A stretch of DNA of 20,839 nt from NCBI GenBank assembly GCA_032127075.1, contig JAQAZZ010000177.1:1-20839 (forward strand), read 5' to 3'. Position 1 is the stretch's first letter. Each line of letters starts with the position of its first letter. The translations under genes and the position numbers were made by a program. The DNA comes from GCA-2699445 sp032127075. Its GTDB lineage: Bacteria; Actinomycetota; Actinomycetes; S36-B12; GCA-2699445. Of the stretch, positions 6,837-13,983 are shown in pieces. Under the pieces are notes generated by a model. It saw only the letters and a list, made by a program, of their open reading frames with translations. It had not been told where the DNA came from and ran no database searches.

Positions 6837-8267
6837 ATGACCACCTACGACGCCGATGCCGTCGTCGTCGGGTCCGGCCCGAACGGCCTGGTGGCTGCCG
6901 CGGTGCTCGCCCAAGCGGGCTTTCGTGTTCTTGTGCTCGAGGCGGCCGATCGCCCGGGCGGCGGGTTGCGCACCGAACAGATCACCCTGTCCGGGTTCCA
7001 CCATGACATCTGCTCCACCGCTCACCCCCTGTCCCAGGCGTCACCGGCTTTCCGCGCGCTCGGGTTGGAACGAGAGGGCCTGGCTTTCGCCCATGCGCCG
7101 GTGCCGTTGGGACATCCGCTGCGACCCGGGGAGTCGGTCCTGCTGCACCGCGACGTCGCCGCCACGGCTGCCGCGCTGGGTGCCGACGCCCAGAGGTGGT
7201 CCACCGTGGTGGGCGGGATGGCCCGGCACTGGCAGCCCGTCGTCGCCGGAGTGCTGGATCCGTTGGCGCTGCCGCCTCGCAGCCCGCTGTGGACGGCTGC
7301 CTTCGGCGCCCTCGGAGCCTGGCCGTCAACCTGGACAGGGCGCATCGGGCTGCGAGATGAACCGGCGCGGGCGCTGCTCGCGGGGCTGGCGGCCCACGCG
7401 GTGCTGGACCTGCGCGCACCGATGACGACTGCCGTGGGGCTGCTGTTGGGGATGCTCGGTCATGCCGTCGGCTGGCCCTTCGCCGTCGGCGGCTCGCAGT
7501 CGATAGCCGACGCTCTCGTCGCGCGGATCGAGCGTCTCGGCGGTGAGGTGCGCTGCGGGCACCGGGTGCGGTCGCTCGACGACCTCCCCGGCAGCCGCGC
7601 GGTTCTGCTGGACCTCACGCCCCGCCAGGTGCTCTCGGTGGCCGGGGCTCGCTTCACCCCCCGCTACCGCCGCCTCCTGCAGCGCTGGCGGTACGGCTCG
7701 GGATCGTTCAAGGTCGATTGGGCGCTGGACGGTCCGGTTCCCTGGTCCGATGAGAGCCTCGGCGACGTCGGGACGCTGCATCTGGCCGGAACCGCAGCGG
7801 AAGTTGTCGCCGCCGAGCGTGCCGTTGCCGCCGGCGGGATCGCCGAACGGCCGATGGTCCTGTTCGCCCAGGCAACGGTCGCCGACCCGACCCGCGCGCC
7901 AGCGGGAAAGCACACCGCGTGGGGCTACTGCCACGTCCCGCGGGGCTGCGATGTGGATGTGACCGACCTGATCGAGGCTCAGGTGGAACGGTTCGCCCCG
8001 GGGTTCCGGGAGCGGATCATCGGGCGATCCTCGATGGGTCCGGGCGCGCTGGAAGCACACAACGCCAACCACATCGGCGGCGACATCGGCGGTGGGTCTG
8101 CGGATTGGCGGCAGCTGCTGGCCCGACCTGTTGCGTCGCGCGTTCCCTGGGCGACGCCAGATCCGCATATCTTCTTGTGCTCGTCGTCGACGGTGCCCGG
8201 CGGTGGCGTCCACGGGATGTGCGGGTGGCACGCCGCCCGGACAGTGCTGAGCCGCCGCGGGGGGTGA
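6837..8267 (+). CDS. NAD(P)/FAD-dependent oxidoreductase, phytoene desaturase-like
   Basis: 476 aa. The N-terminal FAD-binding Rossmann motif is VVVGSGPNGLVAAAVLAQAGFRV (GxGxxG at Gly12, Gly14, Gly17) ending in Glu35 of VLEAADRPGG. The next segment (GLRTEQ...FHHDICSTAHPL) and the C-terminal FAD motif (STVPGGGVHGMCGWHAA) are those of the CrtI/PYROXD2-like group. Members desaturate or oxidise hydrophobic substrates. There are no phytoene synthase or other carotenoid genes nearby, so a carotenoid role is not supported and the substrate is open. The ATG at 6837 places GxGxxG at residue 12 as usual. The gene stands alone, with 114 bp before the acetyltransferase. Confidence 0.9.
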   Translation: MTTYDADAVVVGSGPNGLVAAAVLAQAGFRVLVLEAADRPGGGLRTEQITLSGFHHDICSTAHPLSQASPAFRALGLEREGLAFAHAPVPLGHPLRPGESVLLHRDVAATAAALGADAQRWSTVVGGMARHWQPVVAGVLDPLALPPRSPLWTAAFGALGAWPSTWTGRIGLRDEPARALLAGLAAHAVLDLRAPMTTAVGLLLGMLGHAVGWPFAVGGSQSIADALVARIERLGGEVRCGHRVRSLDDLPGSRAVLLDLTPRQVLSVAGARFTPRYRRLLQRWRYGSGSFKVDWALDGPVPWSDESLGDVGTLHLAGTAAEVVAAERAVAAGGIAERPMVLFAQATVADPTRAPAGKHTAWGYCHVPRGCDVDVTDLIEAQVERFAPGFRERIIGRSSMGPGALEAHNANHIGGDIGGGSADWRQLLARPVASRVPWATPDPHIFLCSSSTVPGGGVHGMCGWHAARTVLSRRGG

Positions 8268-8381
8268 GTTCCGCCCGCCGTGAACGCGGGGGGGTCGGAG
8301 AAGGCGGCCCCGTCGGGGACCGTCATGGTGGCCGCGGACCGGGTTCGCCATGATGCGCCACGATTGGCACCATGGGGCCGC

Positions 8382-8840
8382 ATGGATGACCAACCCAGAT
8401 CCGCGGACGTGTCGGATTCTGACGCTGTCGCGCTGTTGCTGCACGACTTCAACACCGAGTACGACGAACCCACTCCCGGCGCGGCCGTGCTCGCGCAGCG
8501 CCTGCGGCTGCTGCTGCAGCGGGACAACGACATCCTGGTCATCGGCGAGCCGCCGCACGGGTTGGCCATCTTGCGCTACCGGGACGCCATCTGGTCGCAG
8601 TCGCTGGAGTGCTACTTGGCCGAGTTGTACGTCGCCCCGGACCACCGGGGGCAGGGCCGGGGACGGGCGCTGATGGAGCATGCGATCCGACTGGCGAAGG
8701 AACGCGGCGCAACCAGCATGGACCTGGGGACGGCTCACGACGACGTGGCAGCCCGGGCTCTCTACGAGAGCCTGGGATTCCGCAACACCGACCAATCGTC
8801 GGGCGGCTCGGTGAATTACTTCTACGAACGCGACCTCTAG
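8382..8840 (+). CDS. GNAT family N-acetyltransferase
   Basis: 152 aa. The acetyl-CoA pyrophosphate loop is clear: LYVAPDHRGQGRGRALM (motif A, R/QxxGxG/A), followed by motif B ARALYESLGFRN. The N-terminal part (LLHDFNTEYDEPTPG) is of the type found in small actinobacterial GNATs; the acceptor substrate is unknown. The start is uncertain. ATG 8382 gives the usual N-terminus and has CACCAT 8 nt upstream, but the in-frame ATG 8325 would add 19 residues, and neither has a good SD. Confidence 0.85.
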   Translation: MDDQPRSADVSDSDAVALLLHDFNTEYDEPTPGAAVLAQRLRLLLQRDNDILVIGEPPHGLAILRYRDAIWSQSLECYLAELYVAPDHRGQGRGRALMEHAIRLAKERGATSMDLGTAHDDVAARALYESLGFRNTDQSSGGSVNYFYERDL

Positions 8841-8902
8841 AGCCCCCGGCTCGGCCTCACCAGCCACTGCCGCTGCCACCGGGTACGCGGCGCTGGGCCT
8901 GA

Positions 8903-9361
8903 TCAGCCCAGCGGGATCACCAGTTCGGTCAGCAGCTCGGCCGGCGCCACTTCGCCCGGGGTGTTCAAGTAGACCTCGCGCATCGGGCCCGCGGGCTGCC
9001 GACCGTTGGCGCCAACCCACTCGATGAGGTGCCGCCACGCGGGTTCCATAGCGTCGTAGGGACCCTGATACATCAGTGTGGCCGCCTCGGTCTCGGGCAG
9101 CTCTCCGAACACCACGCCCTCTCCCGGTTCCGCGTCCGGGCCCACCGGCAGGCACACGTCGATCTCGTACTCGCCGTCGGGCATCTGCGGGTAGAGCACG
9201 CACGGCGGACCGGCGGACTGGGCGCCGGTTGCGGCGGCGTGGCGCATCAACGTGTCGAACGCGGCACCCATGGCTTCGCCGATGGTCGCCATGGTCACCC
9301 GTGTCCGGACCAGCAACACGTTCTGCGCCGGCAACTCCTTGATCATCACGTCGTAGGCCAC
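8903..9361 (-). CDS. GyrI-like / AraC effector-binding domain protein
   Basis: 152 aa, a stand-alone GyrI-like small-molecule-binding domain. Landmarks are the N-terminal strand YDVMIKELPAQNVLLVRTRV, the helix GPYDAMEPAWRHLIEWV (100-116), and the C-terminal REVYLNTPGEV...LLTELVIPL with the conserved Glu145 that faces ligands in this fold. There is no DNA-binding domain, so it probably binds or modifies a hydrophobic or cationic compound, not DNA. GTG 9361 is firmly chosen because GGGAGGAA lies just upstream at normal spacing; a GTG 24 nt further up has no such site. It follows the cyclase gene after 115 bp on the same strand and may be a third operon member or have its own promoter. Confidence 0.85.
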   Translation of the reverse strand: MAYDVMIKELPAQNVLLVRTRVTMATIGEAMGAAFDTLMRHAAATGAQSAGPPCVLYPQMPDGEYEIDVCLPVGPDAEPGEGVVFGELPETEAATLMYQGPYDAMEPAWRHLIEWVGANGRQPAGPMREVYLNTPGEVAPAELLTELVIPLG

Positions 9362-9467
9362 GGTTCCTCCCTGGGTTGGCCTCAAGGACAGTCAACACCC
9401 GCTGCGGCCCTGCGGCCAGCCCGGACGATCGCTTCACCAACCTGGCGGATCGGCGACCGGATCCTTG

Positions 9468-9488
9468 CTGCGGCGCTCAGCGCGGCAG
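9468..9488. repeat. Imperfect palindrome centred on the cyclase stop codon
   Basis: CTGC/GCAG and GCGC/GCGC stems, interrupted by one G-G mismatch, enclose a three-base loop that is exactly the TGA stop (9477-9479, minus strand). No T-tract follows, so a terminator role is weak. Confidence 0.4.
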
Positions 9489-10850
9489 TTGCAGCCGGAA
9501 CAGCGGCCACTGCCCCGGGATGCCGCGAAGTCCTGTTGTCCCGAGCGGCTCGAAGGACATCGATGAGCCGAAGACGAGATCCTTCACCGTCGCGGACACG
9601 ACAACTCCGCCTTGCTCCGCATGTGCCATAACCCGCGAGGCGATGTGCACCGCGAGACCACCGATGTCGCCGTCGCGGAACTCGACCTCACCGGTGTGGA
9701 TTCCCGCCCGTATGGTCAGCCCGATCTCCGCCGCCTGGGCAACGATCCCCTCGGCGCACGCGACGGCGCGGCCTGGGCCGTCGAACGTGGCCAAGCAGCC
9801 GTCGCCGGTCATCTTGATCTCCCGGCCGCCGAACCGTTCCAGCTGGGAGCGGGCTATGCGGTTGTGCCCGTCGAGCAGGTCCAGCCACTGCAGGTCCCCC
9901 ATCGATGCCGCGAGTCCGGTGGAGCCCACGATGTCGGTGAACAGCACCGTTGCGAGCACTCGATCGGTCCGCACGCCCTCCCGCCGCCCCTCGAGGAAGT
10001 CCTCTACGGCGTCCAGCACGGGTGCGAAGTCACCCGCATGGAACGGCAGCGTGTCGGCACCCTCGATCACCTTGAGCTCCGCGCCGACGATGTGTCCGGC
10101 GAGGTACTCCCCGAAGGCCGACCGGTGGTACTGCGCGTCCCGGCGGGCAACCACGAGGGTGGGGACGTGGATCAGCGGCAGCGCGGCGCGGACGTCGACT
10201 TCGCTGAACCAGTCGAAGGTGCGCCGGACCAGGCCCAAGGGGACAGCCATGCGCTGGTATCGGGTGTACCAGGAGCGGAAACGCCGGTCGTCGGCCACGC
10301 TGGGCGCCGTCAGCTCCAGCATCGCCCCGGTCGTCCCGTGCTGTGCCGCGTACAGGTCCGACAATGCGTCACCTACGTCGCGGGGCATGCCGATGGGGTA
10401 GTCGTCGGCGCGCATCACTTTCGCAAACGAGTTCACCAGCACCATGGCCGAGACCCGATCGGGCCGAGATGCCGCCAACATCATGGCGGACAGCCCACCT
10501 TCGGTGTCGCCGTACACCACCGCGCTCGTCGAGCCGGCCGCATCGAGGACCGCGAGGACGTTCTTCATGTTGTCTTCCAACGGCAACCAGTGGGTACCGC
10601 TGGGCAGCGGGTCCGAGACACCGGAGCCACGCATGTCGTACTGGATCACCCGGCCCATCTGGGACAGCCGGTCGAGGAAGCGCGCAGCGGACGGCTCTTC
10701 CCATATGGCGTCGATGTTGGACAGCCCGTTGGTGACGAACATGATGTCCCTGGGCCCTGATCCGAACTCCTGGTAGGCGAGGAAACCACCATCAGTCTCG
10801 ACGTAGCGGGTATCCGGCCGGCCGCCGCGGGGTGTGAGGGGGGCGCCCAT
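9477..10850 (-). CDS. Alpha/beta-hydrolase fused to a class III adenylate/guanylate cyclase (LipJ/Rv1900c-like)
   Basis: 457 aa. Residues 15-290 are an alpha/beta hydrolase (FGSGPRDIMFV, YDMRGSGVSD, RPDRVSAMVLV). The nucleophile elbow reads GDTEGG, with Thr116 where relatives have Ser (GxSxGG). Residues 297-450 are a class III nucleotide cyclase: metal ligands Asp306 (LFTDIVGST) and Asp350 (KMTGDG), purine-selecting Lys346 and Asp395 (adenine-type), and transition-state Arg406 in VHIASR, where His402 replaces the usual Asn. The cyclase is therefore probably active on ATP, while the hydrolase half may be a ligand sensor. This architecture is known from mycobacterial LipJ. There is no signal peptide, so it is cytoplasmic. 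The ATG at 10850 overlaps the upstream reductase stop by one base (TGATG), giving tight coupling; a GTG one codon earlier is less likely. Confidence 0.93.
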   Translation of the reverse strand: MGAPLTPRGGRPDTRYVETDGGFLAYQEFGSGPRDIMFVTNGLSNIDAIWEEPSAARFLDRLSQMGRVIQYDMRGSGVSDPLPSGTHWLPLEDNMKNVLAVLDAAGSTSAVVYGDTEGGLSAMMLAASRPDRVSAMVLVNSFAKVMRADDYPIGMPRDVGDALSDLYAAQHGTTGAMLELTAPSVADDRRFRSWYTRYQRMAVPLGLVRRTFDWFSEVDVRAALPLIHVPTLVVARRDAQYHRSAFGEYLAGHIVGAELKVIEGADTLPFHAGDFAPVLDAVEDFLEGRREGVRTDRVLATVLFTDIVGSTGLAASMGDLQWLDLLDGHNRIARSQLERFGGREIKMTGDGCLATFDGPGRAVACAEGIVAQAAEIGLTIRAGIHTGEVEFRDGDIGGLAVHIASRVMAHAEQGGVVVSATVKDLVFGSSMSFEPLGTTGLRGIPGQWPLFRLQLPR

Positions 10851-11893
10851 CACTGCAGGCGGGCGGGTTCAGCCCATAGGTCGATGTTGCCGTCCTCCGC
10901 GTACCCGTCGATCTGCTCCAACTCCTCGGCGCTGAAGGTGGTGTTGCCCACCGCCCCGAGGGTGTCGTGGAGTTGCCCGACACTGCTTGCCCCGATGAGC
11001 GAGGAGGTGACCCTGTCGTCGCGCAGCGTCCACGCCACTGCCATCTGCGCCACCGTCTGACCTCGGCTGTCCGCGATCCGCTTCAGCCCGCGCACGGAGT
11101 CCAGGTAGGCGTCGGTGAGCCAGTCCGGGTTCAGGGATGCGTCGCGGGCGGCACGTGATCCGCTGGGGATGCCGTCGAGGTAGCGGGTGGTGAGCATGCC
11201 CTGAGCCAGGGGGCTGAACGCGATGCAGCCGACCCCCAACTCGCCGAGGCTGTCGAGCAGGCCGTTCTCGACCCAGCGGTTCAGCATCGAATACGACGGC
11301 TGGTGGATCAGCAGCGGCACACCCATGTCGCCCAGGATCTCCGCGGCGCGACGGGTACGCGACGGCGAGTACGACGAGATTCCCGCGTACAGCGCCTTGC
11401 CCTGGTGAACCGCGGTGGCCAATGCGCCCATCGTCTCTTCGAGCGGGGTATCCGGGTCGGGCCGGTGGCTGTAGAAGATGTCGACGTAGTCCAGTCCGAG
11501 GCGCTCCAGGCTCTGGTCGAGGCTGGCGAGCAGATACTTGCGGGAGCCGAGGAAGCCGTAGGGGCCGGGCCACATATCCCACCCGGCCTTGGTGGAGATG
11601 ATCAACTCGTCGCGCAGTCCGCCGAAGTCCTCGCGCAGAATCCGGCCGACGTTGATCTCAGCCGTGCCGTACGGGGGCCCGTAGTTGTTCGCAAGGTCGA
11701 AATGGGTCACACCGGCATCGAACGCCGCACGCATGATCCCCCGTTGGGTGGACACGGGGGTGTCGTCGCCGAAGTTGTGCCAGAAGCCCAGCGACACCGC
11801 CGGCAGGGTCACTCCGCTCCTCCCACAGCGCCGCTGCGGGATTCGGCCGTCGTAGCGGTCGGGGTCGGGTCGGTACGTGTCGAGTATGGCCAT
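10850..11893 (-). CDS. Aldo/keto reductase, YghZ (L-glyceraldehyde-3-phosphate reductase)-like
   Basis: 347 aa. It is an NADPH-dependent (beta/alpha)8 aldo/keto reductase. The catalytic tetrad is visible: Asp66 and Tyr71 (FDLANNYG), Lys102 (ISTKAGW) and His143 (YSHRPDP). The N-terminus (RYDGRIPQRRCGRSG, SLGFWHNFGD) and GPPYGTAE match the YghZ/AKR14 group, which reduces small aldehydes such as L-glyceraldehyde 3-phosphate and methylglyoxal. The C-terminal SSLIGASSVGQL is the nucleotide-binding segment. The ATG at 11893 is chosen because CAGATT lies 6 nt upstream and the family N-terminus fits. Its stop overlaps the cyclase start by one base, so it leads that operon. It diverges from the histidine kinase across only 57 bp. 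Confidence 0.94.
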   Translation of the reverse strand: MAILDTYRPDPDRYDGRIPQRRCGRSGVTLPAVSLGFWHNFGDDTPVSTQRGIMRAAFDAGVTHFDLANNYGPPYGTAEINVGRILREDFGGLRDELIISTKAGWDMWPGPYGFLGSRKYLLASLDQSLERLGLDYVDIFYSHRPDPDTPLEETMGALATAVHQGKALYAGISSYSPSRTRRAAEILGDMGVPLLIHQPSYSMLNRWVENGLLDSLGELGVGCIAFSPLAQGMLTTRYLDGIPSGSRAARDASLNPDWLTDAYLDSVRGLKRIADSRGQTVAQMAVAWTLRDDRVTSSLIGASSVGQLHDTLGAVGNTTFSAEELEQIDGYAEDGNIDLWAEPARLQ

Positions 11894-11899
11894 GGGTCG

Positions 11900-11905
11900 A
11901 ATCTG
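11900..11905 (-). promoter_or_regulatory. -10-like element of the reductase-cyclase operon
   Basis: CAGATT on the minus strand ends 6 nt before ATG 11893, with no SD. It faces the kinase promoter in a 57-bp divergent gap that also holds a GGTCGACC palindrome (11910-11917), so the two operons may share control. Confidence 0.4.
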
Positions 11906-11938
11906 GCACGGTCGACCCCCACGACACCCCCCGACGGC

Positions 11939-11944
11939 CACAAT
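11939..11944 (+). promoter_or_regulatory. -10-like element of the histidine kinase gene
   Basis: CACAAT lies exactly 6 nt before GTG 11951, and no SD is present. It fits TANNNT except at the first base. Confidence 0.4.
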
Positions 11945-11950
11945 GGGCCT

Positions 11951-13216
11951 GTGACCGTGCGACGGGAGGTGGCCAAATCCGCCATTCTGAGCGTGGCTGC
12001 CATCACCGCCGTCTCCGTGGGCGGATTCTGGGCAGCCCGATCCGCTGCAGCCCAGGAGGCCGTGCGCCAGGCAGAGGCCGCGACTGAACTGCTCGCTGCG
12101 GCCACGATCAGTCCCGTGCTGGACGAGGGCCTGCTCCGCGGAAAGAGCCGATCGATCGATCGGCTGGACCAGGCCGTACAGTCCACTGTCCTGAGCGACC
12201 GCATACTCACAGTGCGGGTGTGGAGCGAAAGCGGCGAGATCCTCTACTCCGACGACCTGTCCAACATCGGCGATCGGTTCCCGCTCGGCGACGACATCCG
12301 CCAAGTGCTCGAAACGGGGCAGCCGCACGCGGAGCTGTCCGACCTCGCGAAACCGGAGAACGCCGATCAGGCCGACTTCGAGCAGCTGCTCGAGGTCTAC
12401 GTCCTTGTTCGCAGCCCCGGCGGTCGGCGCATGCTGTTCGAGACCTACCAGAGCACGGCCGGCCTGGACGACGCCGGCCGCCGGATTCTGGGCGCATTCG
12501 CGCCGATGGTGGTGGCGGTGCTGTTTCTTCTCGGGCTGATCCAAGTCCTGTTGAGCTACCGGTTGGCACGCACCCTCGAGCGGGCACAGCGCGAGAGCGA
12601 GGATCTGCTGCGGCAGGCTCTGACGGCCTCCGACATCGAGCGCCGGACCATAGCCGCCGATCTGCACGACGGCGTGGTTCAGGACCTCGTGGGGCTCACC
12701 TTCGCCCTCGAAGCGATGGCGGGGGGCACCCCCGAACCGTCACCCGAAACCCTCACCGGGGCGGCGACCACCAGCAGACGCAGCGTGCGCAGCCTGCGGT
12801 CGCTCCTCGTGGAGATCTACCCGCCCAACCTCGACGAGGTCGGATTGGCTGGCGCGCTCACCGATCTTGCTGACACGGTGGATTCCGGTTCGATGTGCGT
12901 CACCGCGCAGGTGGACCCACACGTGGAGCTGACATCGGACCGGCGGGCGGCCGTGTACCGGGTCGCGCGCGAGGCGTTGTCGAACGCCCGCAAACATTCA
13001 CGGGCGAGCACGGTGGAGATCCGCCTGGACCGCGAGAATGGCACAACGGTGCTGACGGTGAGCGACAACGGGGTGGGCTTCGACCCGGCTTGTGTCCCGC
13101 CGGGCCACATGGGACAGCGGATGATGCGCAACGTCTGCGACTCGATAGGCGCCAGGTTCAGCATTCACACGCAGCCCGGGCAGGGGGCAGTCGTGAAGAT
13201 GGAGCTGCCGGCATGA
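11951..13216 (+). CDS. Sensor histidine kinase, NarL/DesK type (HisKA_3)
   Basis: 421 aa. Two membrane spans (about 10-30 and 181-202) flank an extracellular sensor of about 150 residues that includes WSESGEILYSDD, possibly a Cache-like fold; I do not recognise its ligand. The dimerisation/phosphoacceptor helix has ERRTIAADLHDGVVQDL with His239, the H-box of the HisKA_3 class. The ATPase domain shows REALSNARKHS (N-box, Asn345), SDNGVGFDP (Asp372) and QPGQGAVVKMELP. It should autophosphorylate and pass phosphate to the regulator encoded next, whose ATG overlaps its stop by 4 bp. The start is GTG 11951, with a -10-like element 6 nt upstream; GTG 11957 would shorten it by two residues. Confidence 0.94.
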   Translation: MTVRREVAKSAILSVAAITAVSVGGFWAARSAAAQEAVRQAEAATELLAAATISPVLDEGLLRGKSRSIDRLDQAVQSTVLSDRILTVRVWSESGEILYSDDLSNIGDRFPLGDDIRQVLETGQPHAELSDLAKPENADQADFEQLLEVYVLVRSPGGRRMLFETYQSTAGLDDAGRRILGAFAPMVVAVLFLLGLIQVLLSYRLARTLERAQRESEDLLRQALTASDIERRTIAADLHDGVVQDLVGLTFALEAMAGGTPEPSPETLTGAATTSRRSVRSLRSLLVEIYPPNLDEVGLAGALTDLADTVDSGSMCVTAQVDPHVELTSDRRAAVYRVAREALSNARKHSRASTVEIRLDRENGTTVLTVSDNGVGFDPACVPPGHMGQRMMRNVCDSIGARFSIHTQPGQGAVVKMELPA

Positions 13217-13845
13217 TCCGCGTCATGGTCGTGGACGACCACGAGGTGGTCCGAGCCGGCCTCTCGATGCTGCTCGGCCGCTTCGACGATCTGCGGCTGG
13301 TGGCCGCGGCCGCGGACGGCGAGACGGCCATAGAACTGGCAAGGGACAATGACATCGACGTCATCCTCATGGATCTGTCGATGCCCGGAATCGGGGGCGC
13401 CGAGGCGACTCGCCGCATCCTTCGCGAGTCACCTGAGGTGCGGATAGTTGTGCTGACCACGTTCGCCGACCGCTCCCACGTTTCCGAAGCCATCGACGCG
13501 GGCGCGATGGGCTACCTGCTCAAGGATGCCGATCCGACAAGCCTGAGCAGTGCGATCCGTTCCGCGCACCGCGGCGAGGCTCCGCTGGACCCCCGCGCCG
13601 CCTCGGTCCTCATCGATCGTCGAAGGTCCGCCGGAGCCACGGATGCAGCCGACCTCACGCCGAGAGAGCGCGAAATCCTCGCGCTGGTGGGTGATGGCCT
13701 GTCCAACCGGCAGATCGCTCGGCGGCTCGACATCGCTGAACGAACCGTGAAGTCGCACCTGACCAAAGCGTTCGCTGCGATCGGCGCCGACGACCGGGTC
13801 CAGGCAGCCCTCTGGTGGCAGCGTCACCACGGGTCACGGCAATGA
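13213..13845 (+). CDS. Response regulator, NarL/LuxR family
   Basis: 210 aa. The receiver domain has the acidic pair Asp8-Asp9, phosphoacceptor Asp54 (ILMDLSMPG), the switch Thr in VVLTTF and the Lys in LLKDAD. The C-terminal LuxR-type helix-turn-helix is LTPREREILALVGDGLSNRQIARRL...ERTVKSHLTKAFAAIG. It is thus a DNA-binding transcription factor driven by the kinase encoded in the overlapping gene (ATGA overlap). The next gene starts 138 bp downstream on the same strand, and its upstream region contains both a direct and an inverted repeat, so it is the first candidate target. Confidence 0.96.
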   Translation: MIRVMVVDDHEVVRAGLSMLLGRFDDLRLVAAAADGETAIELARDNDIDVILMDLSMPGIGGAEATRRILRESPEVRIVVLTTFADRSHVSEAIDAGAMGYLLKDADPTSLSSAIRSAHRGEAPLDPRAASVLIDRRRSAGATDAADLTPREREILALVGDGLSNRQIARRLDIAERTVKSHLTKAFAAIGADDRVQAALWWQRHHGSRQ

Positions 13846-13869
13846 TCGGCCGGGTTCGGGCTAGTCGGC

Positions 13870-13893
13870 GGGTGCCCGAAAGTACTAGCACCC
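13870..13893. promoter_or_regulatory. Inverted repeat upstream of the Asp/Ser-repeat protein, candidate operator
   Basis: GGGTGC (13870-13875) and GCACCC (13888-13893) are perfect inverted repeats around a 12-bp centre that contains the palindrome AGTACT. The element lies 25 bp after the regulator stop and could be a regulator site or a weak terminator; no T-tract follows. Confidence 0.35.
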
Positions 13894-13937
13894 TTGTCTG
13901 ATGGTGGGTGATACCCGTGCCGGTGGAGACTGGGGCC

Positions 13938-13971
13938 GTCACAAACCCAGCAGGCGGTCAGAAACCCAGCA
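13938..13971 (+). repeat. 15-bp direct repeat with a 19-bp period just before the SD-repeat gene
   Basis: GTCACAAACCCAGCA (13938-13952) and GTCAGAAACCCAGCA (13957-13971) agree at 14 of 15 positions. Their 19-bp spacing puts both on nearly the same face of the helix (about two turns), as for a regulator binding in tandem. The second copy ends next to the ribosome-binding site GAGGAGAA (13973-13980). Confidence 0.75.
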
Positions 13972-13983
13972 CGAGGAGAAGCC

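Noticed and set aside
6837..8267. Assignment of the FAD oxidoreductase as phytoene desaturase crtI
   Set aside because: Only the general FAD/PYROXD2-like motifs are present and no carotenoid biosynthesis gene is in the window.
9390..9395. TTGACT (minus strand) as a -35 box for the GyrI-like gene
   Set aside because: No -10 hexamer exists 16-18 nt downstream; that position is occupied by the ribosome-binding site.
7326..9440. Very long open frame on the minus strand opposite the FAD oxidoreductase and GNAT genes
   Set aside because: It lacks any motif, is Arg/Pro-rich, and lies antisense to two genes with clear catalytic motifs. Long open shadows are expected at this GC content.
10854..12667. 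Longer start for the aldo/keto reductase, reaching back across the kinase gene
   Set aside because: The extra N-terminal residues are an antisense shadow of the kinase sensor. The family N-terminus and the promoter hexamer fit ATG 11893.
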